A stretch of DNA of 64,000 nt, taken from NCBI RefSeq assembly GCF_900108055.1, contig NZ_FNWJ01000001.1, positions 868,001-932,000 on the forward strand, in the 5' to 3' direction. This document shows positions 16,464-27,132 of the stretch, piece after piece (the stretch's first letter is position 1; the number at the start of each line of letters is the position of its first letter). Origin of the DNA: Thermoleophilum album (GTDB lineage: Bacteria > Actinomycetota > Thermoleophilia > Solirubrobacterales > Thermoleophilaceae). Position numbers and translations under genes: made by a program. The notes beneath the pieces are model-generated. The model made no database searches. It was not told the DNA's origin and saw nothing but the letters and a program-made list of their open reading frames with translations.

Positions 16464-17539
16464 TCGATTCGGGGCGGCCGAACCAGGCCCCACAGGGCGC
16501 GCACCAAACGCAACAGCCAGCCGTGCTGAGCGAGCCGTTTGCGCAGCGTTTCTACAGCCCGGTGGCGTGGTGTAGCAAGGAGCGCGAGCGCGCGGTCACG
16601 CTCCCCTTGCACCTGCTGTAGCTCCTCCTGGCGTCTGGCGAGATCCGAGCGCAGCTGAGCGAGCCTCTCTTGTAGCTCGGCTACCTCCTCTCGGAGCTCC
16701 TTGATCGTGGCCTGCATGCTCGCCGCCCCAGAACGCGCGGAGCCGATGTGCCGCGCCGCCAGCCGCGCGTTCTCGCGCCAGAGGCGGCGATTAGAGAGCT
16801 CGATTGCTCGGATGTAACGGTTGTAGGTAGGAGCCACGCTGAAGCGCAGGCGAGCTCGGGCGGCCTCTACCGCCTCACGATCCCACCCCACGAGCCCGAG
16901 GAAGTGATTTGCATACTCCGGCTCCCCATGCTCCGCTAGACGCATCTCGGCCTGGATTTGATCGCGTGGCAGCTCATCCGGCGACTCGACGATTACCGAA
17001 CCCTCGGCGTGAAACTGAAAGAGCGCGATACGTGGCTCGGGGAATGCCGCAAGCAGCTTCTGGAACGCGTAGTAGTCGAAGTCCGTGACGTGGTAAGGAT
17101 TGTCTTCTTCGAACGTCCTGCTGTTCGGGACCGAGAAGATGAGTGCGGTTCCAGTCTCAGCCCGGGTTGCCAGTCGCGAGACCACCGCATCGAGCTGTGC
17201 GAGGTGTTCGAGCACCTCGAAGCAGACGATGACGTCGACGGAGCCGCCAATTCCGCGGTCAAGCGCATGGAGCGCATCGACTGCCGCGAACTCGACGTTA
17301 GAGACCGCCGAGAACGCGTCGCGGGCGGCCCCGATCGCGGCCTCATCGATGTCTACGCCAACCACCTCGCGAGCACTACGGGCAAGGATCGCACTGCCAT
17401 AGCCGGTTCCGCAGCCGAGATCGAGCACCTTTTTACCGGCACACAGCGATGCGGCGAGTTCGTAGCGAAGGACGTGCTCGCTCGCGATAAGCGAGTCCGA
17501 CGCGACCGTTTCGAGACTCAAGCGTTCCTGCACGTCCAA
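16460..17539 (-). CDS. SAM-dependent methyltransferase with C-terminal coiled coil and basic tail
   Basis: 359 residues from TTG 17539 (overlapping the preceding gene by 22 bases; GTG 17533 is an alternative). Methyltransferase core: KVLDLGCGTGYGSAILA (37-53), VVGVDIDEAAIGAAR, VDVIVCFEVLEHL and GTALIFSVPNS. Residues about 270-325 form a long heptad coiled coil (IKELREEVAELQERLAQLRS, RRQEELQQVQGERDRAL). The last ~30 residues are a basic/aromatic amphipathic segment (LRKRLAQHGWLLRLVRALWG) likely to touch the membrane. This order, catalytic domain - coiled coil - membrane-contacting tail, is that of WbdD, which caps O9a O-antigen and sets its length; no kinase domain is present here. Function as a glycan-capping enzyme is inference. 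Confidence 0.85.
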   Translation of the reverse strand: MDVQERLSLETVASDSLIASEHVLRYELAASLCAGKKVLDLGCGTGYGSAILARSAREVVGVDIDEAAIGAARDAFSAVSNVEFAAVDALHALDRGIGGSVDVIVCFEVLEHLAQLDAVVSRLATRAETGTALIFSVPNSRTFEEDNPYHVTDFDYYAFQKLLAAFPEPRIALFQFHAEGSVIVESPDELPRDQIQAEMRLAEHGEPEYANHFLGLVGWDREAVEAARARLRFSVAPTYNRYIRAIELSNRRLWRENARLAARHIGSARSGAASMQATIKELREEVAELQERLAQLRSDLARRQEELQQVQGERDRALALLATPRHRAVETLRKRLAQHGWLLRLVRALWGLVRPPRID

Positions 17540-19551
17540 CTGCTTTGCCCCTCCTTTCGGCGTGCCGCCAGCTCTCCGTGGAGACGCGCCATCCGCCGTT
17601 CACTTACCGAGCGGAGCATCGAGTCGCCGCGCACCCGGTACCGGAAGAGCCGCTCAGGAATAACGCATCCATAGAGACCGGCCTCGGCGAAGCGTGCGTA
17701 GAGGTCCCAGTCTTCGTACGACACAAGATCTTCTGTGTACTGGAAGCCGCGATGAAAGATCGCTGTCGGCATCAGGGCGGTTGCGGGGCCGGCAACGTTG
17801 CCGTGAAGCAGCAACTCGCGGGCCTCATTCCCTAATGGCTGGTAGCCGTTGCCGAGCGGCTCTCCGCTGTCGTCGACGTAAAGGGACCATGTCGTTACGT
17901 AACAGAGGCTGGGGTCGCCGCACAAGGCTTCGAGTGTCCGCTCAACGAACCGCGGCTCCAGCACATCATCGGCGTCTAATGGTACGATGTACCGGCCTCG
18001 GGCGTGCGCGATGCCCGCATTGCGGGCCGCTCCTAGACCTTGGTTGTGCTGCGTGAACACACGCACTCCGTAACGCGTTACGAGGAGATCGAGAATGCGC
18101 GCCTCAGGTTCAAAGCTCCCGTCGTTAACTACGATTACTTCGATGCGCTCATGGGTCTGCCTGACAGCAGATTGGACCGCCTCCTCAACGTACTTATGCA
18201 TCCGAAAGTAAGGGATTACGATCGAGACGAGCGGCGTAGCACGAGGTGTGCTTAGTCTCAGCCGGGACTCCCTGCCACCGTTGTAAGTGTACGGCGTGCT
18301 GCGTGGTATGTAACGCGCCTTTGCCCGATCTCTGAAGGAGCGAAGTAGTGAATCGTAACCTGCTCTCACAAGCTTTGGGTCTGCCAGGCGGTTGAAGGCC
18401 CGCCTAGGCCGCTTCTCCGCGATCTTGGTGCGAACGATTTGTGGGTTCCTGACCAGTTCCTCAGCCGCGTCGGCCAGGGCGCTCGCGCCGGTGCTGCGAG
18501 CGAGCCACCCTGCGTCTTCGCTGCGGACCATCTCGGTAAGCCCGCCCACTGGCGTTGCGAGGACCGGCCGGTTGCACGCGAACGCCTCGAGTACCACGGT
18601 TGGCCAGTTCTCCCAGAGAGAAGGACAAACCACGACATCGTGCTTTGCCAATAACTCCGCGAGCTTCGTGCGGGGAACGCCGCTCTCGAAGCGGATGCGG
18701 GGATCCCCGGCCGCAACGGTTTCGAGTTGGACACGGAGAGAGGCTCCGAGCGGGCCAGTTTCGGTGTCGCCACCGACCAGCGTTAGTTCCCAGGACCGCT
18801 CCGCCAGCGAGAGGAATGCCTCCACGAGGTCCTCGACCCCTTTTCGCCGTTCTAAGCGGCCCATGTAGAGAAATCGCAAGGGCCGTAGCGGCCTGGGATC
18901 GTCCGGCCCCTGAGAAGCTTGCTGGAAGATCTCGGGATCGGGAAGTGCGTGTCTGATACGCAAGGCGGGTGCCAGCTGATTTCCGCCGTAGTAGCGCTGG
19001 TAGCTTGCCAACACGTCGCCCCCAGCCCAAAGTAACGCGTCGGCGTGGCTCAGGCAGTACCGTTCCGCTGCGAGTACTGTTGCCGTCTCGAAATCTTGAG
19101 GAAGGTGGCCCTCGAGCACCGCACATAGTTCAGCGGTCGTGTAGATGCGCGTCGCGACAGCGGTGTTACGCAACCAGGGGTCCTGAGCGCGTTTCGCCTG
19201 AACCGTGACCAGACCCTCCGCAAGGTAGTCGGGGAACTCGATTAAGTCGGGGCCACGGCGCGGAAAGAGCTCGCGCAAGCACTCAAAAACACCAGCGCTG
19301 TAGGCGTGCATGTGATTGTAGTACTCACCCCGTTGCTCGGGTTCTGTTACAAACGCAACCTGCACACCTTGAAGCCACCGCGGTAGCGAGCCCCGGCAGC
19401 GCTCGAAGCGCTCGCGATGCGCCGCCGTGGTAACAACTGTCAGGTCGCAGGCATCGGCCAGCGCCGCCAAAGTTCCCGCGACTTGGACCCCAATACCCGC
19501 GCCCCAAAATGGGTAGAGCTCGCGCGTGACGAAGCAGACGCTAGGACGCAT
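17518..19551 (-). CDS. Two-domain glycosyltransferase: GT4 fused to GT2
   Basis: 677 residues from ATG 19551. The N-terminal GT4 part (1 to about 400) has CFVTRELYPFWGAGIGVQVAGTLAALA, FLYMGRLERRKGVEDLVEAF and an E-x7-E motif (ENWPTVVLE) followed by AFACNRPVLATPVGGLTEMV. The C-terminal GT2 part (about 440-677) has PLVSIVIPYFRMHKYVEEAV, IEVIVVNDGSFEP, LGAARNAGIAHARGRYIVPLDADDVLEP (DADD metal site) and SYEDWDLYARFAEAG. Domain order is the reverse of the fusion at 10795-12969. It is followed directly by the coiled-coil methyltransferase (22-base overlap). A TAGATT -10-like element lies 14 bases before the start, and a (TAAGG)6 repeat lies just upstream of that. Codon use is somewhat more A/T-tolerant than in the housekeeping half of the window. 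Confidence 0.88.
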   Translation of the reverse strand: MRPSVCFVTRELYPFWGAGIGVQVAGTLAALADACDLTVVTTAAHRERFERCRGSLPRWLQGVQVAFVTEPEQRGEYYNHMHAYSAGVFECLRELFPRRGPDLIEFPDYLAEGLVTVQAKRAQDPWLRNTAVATRIYTTAELCAVLEGHLPQDFETATVLAAERYCLSHADALLWAGGDVLASYQRYYGGNQLAPALRIRHALPDPEIFQQASQGPDDPRPLRPLRFLYMGRLERRKGVEDLVEAFLSLAERSWELTLVGGDTETGPLGASLRVQLETVAAGDPRIRFESGVPRTKLAELLAKHDVVVCPSLWENWPTVVLEAFACNRPVLATPVGGLTEMVRSEDAGWLARSTGASALADAAEELVRNPQIVRTKIAEKRPRRAFNRLADPKLVRAGYDSLLRSFRDRAKARYIPRSTPYTYNGGRESRLRLSTPRATPLVSIVIPYFRMHKYVEEAVQSAVRQTHERIEVIVVNDGSFEPEARILDLLVTRYGVRVFTQHNQGLGAARNAGIAHARGRYIVPLDADDVLEPRFVERTLEALCGDPSLCYVTTWSLYVDDSGEPLGNGYQPLGNEARELLLHGNVAGPATALMPTAIFHRGFQYTEDLVSYEDWDLYARFAEAGLYGCVIPERLFRYRVRGDSMLRSVSERRMARLHGELAARRKEGQSSWTCRNA

Positions 19552-19565
19552 AACGATCAGCCAGG

Positions 19566-19571
19566 AATCTA
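19566..19571 (-). promoter_or_regulatory. Candidate -10 element (TAGATT) for the GT4-GT2 gene
   Basis: Reading the minus strand, TAGATT ends 14 bases before ATG 19551. A 17-bp spacer would put the -35 at 19589-19594, at the edge of the pentanucleotide repeat, where the sequence is AAGGTA, a poor match to TTGACA. Confidence 0.35.
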
Positions 19572-19590
19572 GAAGGAGCCACGTACTTTA

Positions 19591-19620
19591 CCTTACCTTA
19601 CCTTACCTTACCTTACCTTA
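19591..19620. repeat. Perfect pentanucleotide tandem repeat (CCTTA)6
   Basis: Six exact copies of CCTTA (TAAGG on the minus strand), preceded by one imperfect copy CTTTA at 19586-19590. It lies between the end of the frameshifted membrane-protein gene and the start of the GT4-GT2 gene, about 40 bases upstream of the latter's start codon. It is the only such simple repeat I see in the window. Confidence 0.97.
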
Positions 19621-19698
19621 CGTCTTCAGGGCCTTCCTCACCACAACGGCGTAACCAGCGTAACTAGAGCCCATCAACGGTAACTAGCGACCATCTCC

Positions 19699-21230
19699 TC
19701 ATACCGCCCGTGCGCCGGCGATGCCCCGCGCTGAGCGGAGCTTGTCGACTGGCCCGGCTCCCTGCTCGACCGGGGCTGCGCGCCTTCTTCCCACGGCGGC
19801 TAATACGCCTGTCGCTAACGCCAAAAACGAGAACAGCAACACCGGAAATCCATAGCGGTACGCAGAAACAGGTGCCATCACCAGCAGGCCAAAACTATAA
19901 CCGATCGCGCTGGCCACGAAGAGCGTGCCTGCGAAGTACACGCGTTCGAGGGTGCGTCTGCGCAATACTGCGAGCAGGGCGATTGCACCGACTATCCACA
20001 GCATCGGTCTGTAGATCACCGAACCATTGTTTCGCTCGTCGGCAAAAGCACCGAGATACGTTCGCAGAACGCGGTTAGCGCCGTGAAAATGCAGCGCAAG
20101 ACCGAGATTATTGGGGTCGATACCAGGATGTGTTACCCACACCGGTCGTTGACTGACGCCGAGCAGGGACAGAAGGAGTCGAGTACGCACTCGAACGTAG
20201 CTTACCGGTCTGTGGAGGATCTCGGAGCGCCATCGGGCCGCGAGCTCGGACACGTCGCGTGAAGAGAGGGGAGCGGGATAAGGCGCATCCGGACCAAACA
20301 GCAGTGCACGAGGTGACTCGGGCACCCACTTAGCGCGTAGTTCACCCACCGTTCGCATGCGCGGGCGTGGCGGGAGCAATAGGGTGTTCGCGCGATCGGA
20401 GAGGGCGGCTAGATCGTATACGTAAAGAGCCTGTTCGGGATGAAGACGGCTAATCGGTAACAAGCGCTTGGCCCCCTCAGTAACGGCGAGGGCGAGGATC
20501 GCCGACAGTAGTCCGGCGGCGCCTGCTATCCCAAGGCGGATCACACTTCGGTGGGAGCCGCTACGGCGCAAGGCCAGAAACGAGTACGCGGTGACGACGG
20601 TAGCGATAACAGGGAAAGCATTCTGGCGTGCAGCTTGGGCGAGCAGCAAGCACGCGGCGGCGATTAGAAGCGCGAGCATTTGACGCCGGCTGCTCCGGCG
20701 AGAGGGGTGCGCAGAGTGCGCAAGAGCGGCGACTGCGGCGGTCATGAATACTGCAAACCACGTGTCGCGACTCAGAAAGATCAGCATACTGAGTATTGGA
20801 GGACAGATGAGCGTAGCGCCGGTCGCAAGTGCGGCAATTAGGGTTGGGCAGGCCAGTCGGAACAATGCAAAAACGGCGGTGCTAAACAACATCAGCTGCG
20901 CCGTTAAGATCCAACCGGGCCCGACCCCGAGTGTGTAGAAGGGGTGCCAAAGCGCTGCAAGCAAGGGTGCCAGCCAATCTGTGTAACGACCGCTTTCAGC
21001 CTGGGTGTGATGATCGCGAGGCTGTCGTTTGACATGTGGCCGGGCCATGCTGCGTACACAGCGAGCGCTGCGGGAAGCGCGATCGGCAGAACAACAACCA
21101 GGCGTCGTGCCAGGCCCTGCGGTGTTGGTAGGCGCAAGGGGCGAGAGGAACGGTCCCCTTCCTCTGGCACGCGTGCGCGGGGTCGCTGACGCCCGGTCCC
21201 GAGAGGGGTATTGGGGCGAGGCGGTGACAC
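19699..21230 (-). pseudogene. Polytopic membrane protein gene disrupted by a frameshift
   Basis: Two overlapping minus-strand frames together make one membrane protein. The first starts at GTG 21230 and gives ARRLVVVLPIALPAALAVYA, then WPGHMSNDSLAII, before losing sense; the second resumes with ESGRYTDWLAPLLAALWHPF and runs to 19699 with about nine hydrophobic segments. The switch lies at or next to the CCC run (GGG on the plus strand, 21003-21005); restoring one base there would read SNDSLAIITPQAESGRYTDW. Product would be about 510 residues, similar to GT-C-like membrane proteins of glycan clusters. It may be a true pseudogene, a phase-variable gene or a sequencing error. A start at ATG 21048 would give only a truncated 449-residue product with a nonsense leader. 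Confidence 0.75.
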
Positions 21231-21435
21231 TGTACCCGGGATCCTAAGGGCAATCGTAAGTCCCGTTGCTAGGGGGCTGAGCTCGGATTGAGATATGTCC
21301 CGGAAGGTCGGGCGTTCCGCCGATCAGCAGTCCGCGATTTGGGCGATCCTCGTGAGAACGCTGGGCACGGTCGATCGGAAAGGGCGGTTGGACCGCCGGA
21401 CGGTACGTCCTCGTGTCTACTGTTGGCTCGTTGCG

Positions 21436-22491
21436 ATGAGTGTCGTGCGGCTCAGTGTCCTCGACCAGTCACCGATCTCTGAAGGCTCCGATCCGGCCGA
21501 GGCGCTGCGCAACTCGGTAGACCTCGCAAGGCGCTGTGACGAGCTCGGCTACCACCGCTACTGGGTTGCCGAGCACCACGCAACGCCAGCCCTCGCCTGC
21601 GCCAGCCCCGAAGCGCTGATCGGTCCGATTGCCCAGGCGACCACTGGCATCCGAGTCGGCAGCGGCGGCGTGATGCTCCCGCACTACAGTCCCCTCAAGG
21701 TCGCCGAAACCTTCAGCACCTTCGCCGGCCTCTTCCCAGGACGCATCGACCTCGGCATCGGTCGCGCCCCCGGCACCGACGCGATCACTGCCTACGCCCT
21801 CCAACGCGACCGCCGCCAGCCCGCGCCCGACGACTTCCCCGAGCAGCTCGCCGAGCTCCTCGGCTACCTGCGCGACGGGCTGCCCGCCGACCACCCCTTC
21901 ACCCGCTACGCCAGCTTGCTACCCGGTCTCCCTGAGCGCCCCGAAGTGTGGCTGCTCGGCTCCTCGCCCCAAAGCGCCGTGTGGGCCGCCGATCTCGGCC
22001 TGCCGTACGCCTTCGCCGACTTCATCAACCCACACGGCGCAGCGATCGTCGCCGACTACCGGCTCCGCTGCGCGCAGGGCGGCATCGAACCACGGGTAGC
22101 CGTAGGCGTACTCACCCTCTGCGCCGAAACCGACGAGGAGGCGGAGCGACTAGCCGCCCCCGCCCGCATGCTCGGCTCGCTACTGCGCCGCGGACAGCTG
22201 ATACCGGTCCCCACCGTCGAGCGTGCGCTCGCCTACCTAGCCGGTCGTCCCCGCCGCCCCGGCGCCAGCGGGCGGCGGGCGATCGTCGGGTCACCAGGAA
22301 CCGTCAGGCGAGGACTAGAGGAGGTCGCGCGTGAGTACCGCGCCGACGAGTTGATCCTGCTCACCATCTGTCATGACCACGCCGATCGCGTCCGCTCTTA
22401 CGAGCTGATCGCCGCAGCGTTCGCCCTCACCGAGGGCGCACGAACAACGATCGACGGCGAGCTGACGCACGCCCGCGCCAGCCGGCGCTAA
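21436..22491 (+). CDS. Luciferase-like monooxygenase family protein (LLM, MsnO8-type)
   Basis: 351 residues from ATG 21436. The start LSVLDQSPISEGSDPAEALRNSVDLARRCDELGYHRYWVAEHH is the hallmark of this bacterial-luciferase-like TIM-barrel subgroup, followed by SPEALIGPIAQATTGIRVGSGGVMLPHYSPLKVAETFSTFAGLFPGRIDLGIGRAPG and VWLLGSSPQSAVWAADLGLPYAFADF. Members use reduced FMN or F420; which one applies here cannot be read. The frame extends upstream to 21295 without family-like sequence, so I start at 21436. TACTGT, 12 bases upstream, may be its -10, and no Shine-Dalgarno is present. The gene converges on nrdJ with only 12 bases between stops. Confidence 0.87.
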   Translation: MSVVRLSVLDQSPISEGSDPAEALRNSVDLARRCDELGYHRYWVAEHHATPALACASPEALIGPIAQATTGIRVGSGGVMLPHYSPLKVAETFSTFAGLFPGRIDLGIGRAPGTDAITAYALQRDRRQPAPDDFPEQLAELLGYLRDGLPADHPFTRYASLLPGLPERPEVWLLGSSPQSAVWAADLGLPYAFADFINPHGAAIVADYRLRCAQGGIEPRVAVGVLTLCAETDEEAERLAAPARMLGSLLRRGQLIPVPTVERALAYLAGRPRRPGASGRRAIVGSPGTVRRGLEEVAREYRADELILLTICHDHADRVRSYELIAAAFALTEGARTTIDGELTHARASRR

Positions 22492-22503
22492 CCGCGCAGC
22501 CCG

Positions 22504-25392
<2,889 letters not shown>

Positions 25393-25510
25393 CTCCTTCA
25401 CCCCTCCTGGCTGAAGCTAGTGTGGCATCTGAACGGAACCGGGACGACCATCCTGGCGCGCCCGGCGGACGTACCAAGCTGCCCGCTCGGCGACCGGCGC
25501 TGGTGCCCGC

Positions 25511-26446
25511 TCAGGCCGCCGCTTTAACGGCGGACAGGGTCTTCTCGAGACCTTCGGCGAGCGTCGTGCGCGCCTGCCACCCGAGTTCGCGTGCGGCGCG
25601 AGAGGAGTCGAGAGCGATGTGGCGGACTTCGCCCAGCCGCGGCGGCGCATACTCCGGCTCGAAGGGCGCGTGCGCGTGTGGCGCGAGCGCCTTGATCAGC
25701 TCGAGCACACTGGTCTCGACACCCGTGCCGATGTTGAACGCACCGGTTGCCTCGCAGTTTGCCGCGAGCAGGTTGGCCTCGACGACGTCGCCGACGTAGA
25801 CGTAGTCGCGCGTCTGGTGTCCGTCGCCGTAGACCGTCGGCCGCTCGCCGGCAACCAGCCGACCACAGAAGATCGCGATCACCCCCGCCTCGCCGAGGGG
25901 GTCCTGTCGGGGGCCGTAGACGTTGCCGTAGCGCAGCGAGATCGTCGAGAGCCCGTGCAGGCGACGGAAGAGCTCGCAGTAGCCCTCGGCTGCAAACTTC
26001 GACTGACCGTAGGGGGCCTCGGGCGCCACCGGGTGATTCTCGGGGGCTGGCAAGATCTGGCCCTCGCCGTAGATCGCGCCACCGGTCGAGCTGTTGACGA
26101 CCCGACGGGCTCCCGTCGCGCGTGCCGCCTCGAGAACATTGATCGTTCCCTCGACGTTCACCCGCGCGTCGTACGCCGGATCGGCAGTCGACTTGCGCAC
26201 GTCGATCTGCGCTGCCAGGTGAAAGACAACCTCGGGTCGCGCTTCTTCGAACGCCTCCAGCAGCGCCTGGCGATCGCAGATGTCGAGTTCGACCAAGCGC
26301 GCACCGCGCGCGAGCGCGCCTGCGAGGTTTGAGCGGCGACCGGTCGAGAGGTTGTCGATCGCGACGACCTCGTGCCCCTCTTCAAGTAGGGCGTCGACGA
26401 GGTTCGACCCAATGAAACCGGCGCCGCCGGTGACCACTGCGCGCAT
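25511..26446 (-). CDS. NAD-dependent epimerase, UDP-glucose 4-epimerase type
   Basis: 311 residues of the extended short-chain dehydrogenase family. The NAD site is [16 protein letters not shown] (6-21), with AIDNLSTG and [12 protein letters not shown] following. The catalytic set is S120/T121 (NSSTGG) with Y146 and K150 ([11 protein letters not shown]). Later motifs [27 protein letters not shown] and [11 protein letters not shown] are typical of GalE-like epimerases. It would interconvert UDP-glucose and UDP-galactose or related N-acetylated sugars, supplying donors for the glycan cluster. There is no Shine-Dalgarno; TAGCAT 9 bases before the ATG suggests a leaderless transcript. It is divergent from tmk. 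Confidence 0.92.
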   Translation of the reverse strand: MRAVVTGGAGFIGSNLVDALLEEGHEVVAIDNLSTGRRSNLAGALARGARLVELDICDRQALLEAFEEARPEVVFHLAAQIDVRKSTADPAYDARVNVEGTINVLEAARATGARRVVNSSTGGAIYGEGQILPAPENHPVAPEAPYGQSKFAAEGYCELFRRLHGLSTISLRYGNVYGPRQDPLGEAGVIAIFCGRLVAGERPTVYGDGHQTRDYVYVGDVVEANLLAANCEATGAFNIGTGVETSVLELIKALAPHAHAPFEPEYAPPRLGEVRHIALDSSRAARELGWQARTTLAEGLEKTLSAVKAAA

Positions 26447-26455
26447 CGCCCGGTC

Positions 26456-26461
26456 ATGCTA
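26456..26461 (-). promoter_or_regulatory. Candidate -10 of leaderless epimerase transcript
   Basis: On the minus strand TAGCAT is followed by 9 bases and then ATG 26446. No Shine-Dalgarno lies between. Same geometry as before rplK, rpsL and folE2. Confidence 0.5.
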
Positions 26462-26499
26462 CCCGCGGTGGGCCGGTCGGCGCTGGTACGTTGGCGTCG

Positions 26500-27132
26500 G
26501 TGAGCGGCCTCTTCGTCACCTTCGAAGGTCTTGATCGCTCCGGCAAAACAACCCAAGCGCGGATGCTCGCGGAAGCGCTTGGCGAGAGGGCGCTTTTGGT
26601 GCGCGAGCCAGGTGGCACCGAGCTCGGCGAGCGGCTACGCGAGTTACTCAAAGACGAGCGCGTCGCGATCGAACCCCCGGTCGAGGCGCTTCTGTTCGCT
26701 GCCGCACGCGGTCAACTGGCGGCCGAGGTAATCCGACCGGCGCTCGCGAATGGGCGGGTGGTGGTCTGCGATCGCTTCCTCGACTCCTCGCTCGCCTACC
26801 AGGGCGCGGCGCGGGGCCTTGGGATCGAGGCGGTGGAAGCGATCAACGACTTCGCTCTAGACGGGCTTCGTCCCGATCTCACCTTCCTGCTCGAGATCGA
26901 CCCCGCCGCGGCGGCCCAGCGCGACGGCACGAGCGACCGTTTCGAAGCTGCCGGCAGTGACTTCCAGCAGGCTGTCGCGGCCGCCTACCGTGCGCTCGCC
27001 GAACGTTTCCCCGAACGCTACGTCCGGCTCGACGCGACGTTGCCGGTAACCGAGTTGCATGGCCTTATCTACGCGCGCGTGCGCGCTGCGTTGGCCGCCG
27101 GCGCGGGGTCGCGACGGGAGGCGCTGGCGTGA
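26500..27132 (+). CDS. tmk: Thymidylate kinase
   Basis: 210 residues from GTG 26500 (TTG 26491 would add three). It phosphorylates dTMP to dTDP. The P-loop is [16 protein letters not shown], the nucleoside-binding motif is [20 protein letters not shown] (DRF), and the lid is [26 protein letters not shown]-type sequence ([15 protein letters not shown]) is the conserved segment after the P-loop. Length is normal. The stop overlaps the GTG of holB (GTGA), so the two are translationally coupled; tmk-holB pairing is common in bacteria. It is divergent from the epimerase gene. Confidence 0.96.
   Translation: MSGLFVTFEGLDRSGKTTQARMLAEALGERALLVREPGGTELGERLRELLKDERVAIEPPVEALLFAAARGQLAAEVIRPALANGRVVVCDRFLDSSLAYQGAARGLGIEAVEAINDFALDGLRPDLTFLLEIDPAAAAQRDGTSDRFEAAGSDFQQAVAAAYRALAERFPERYVRLDATLPVTELHGLIYARVRAALAAGAGSRREALA

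Noticed and set aside
19591-19620. CRISPR or telomere-type repeat
   Set aside because: The unit is five bases, tandem and without spacers, so it is a simple repeat only.
1-21230. Insertion sequence or prophage in the glycan cluster
   Set aside because: No transposase, integrase, phage gene, flanking long repeats or attachment-site pair was found despite uneven base composition.
21295-21435. Upstream extension of the luciferase-like monooxygenase
   Set aside because: The first 47 codons show no family sequence; the conserved start LSVLDQSPIS follows ATG 21436 directly.
25393-25510. Cobalamin riboswitch before nrdJ
   Set aside because: Only 118 bases separate the genes and I could not see a B12-box-like core; a covariance search would settle it.
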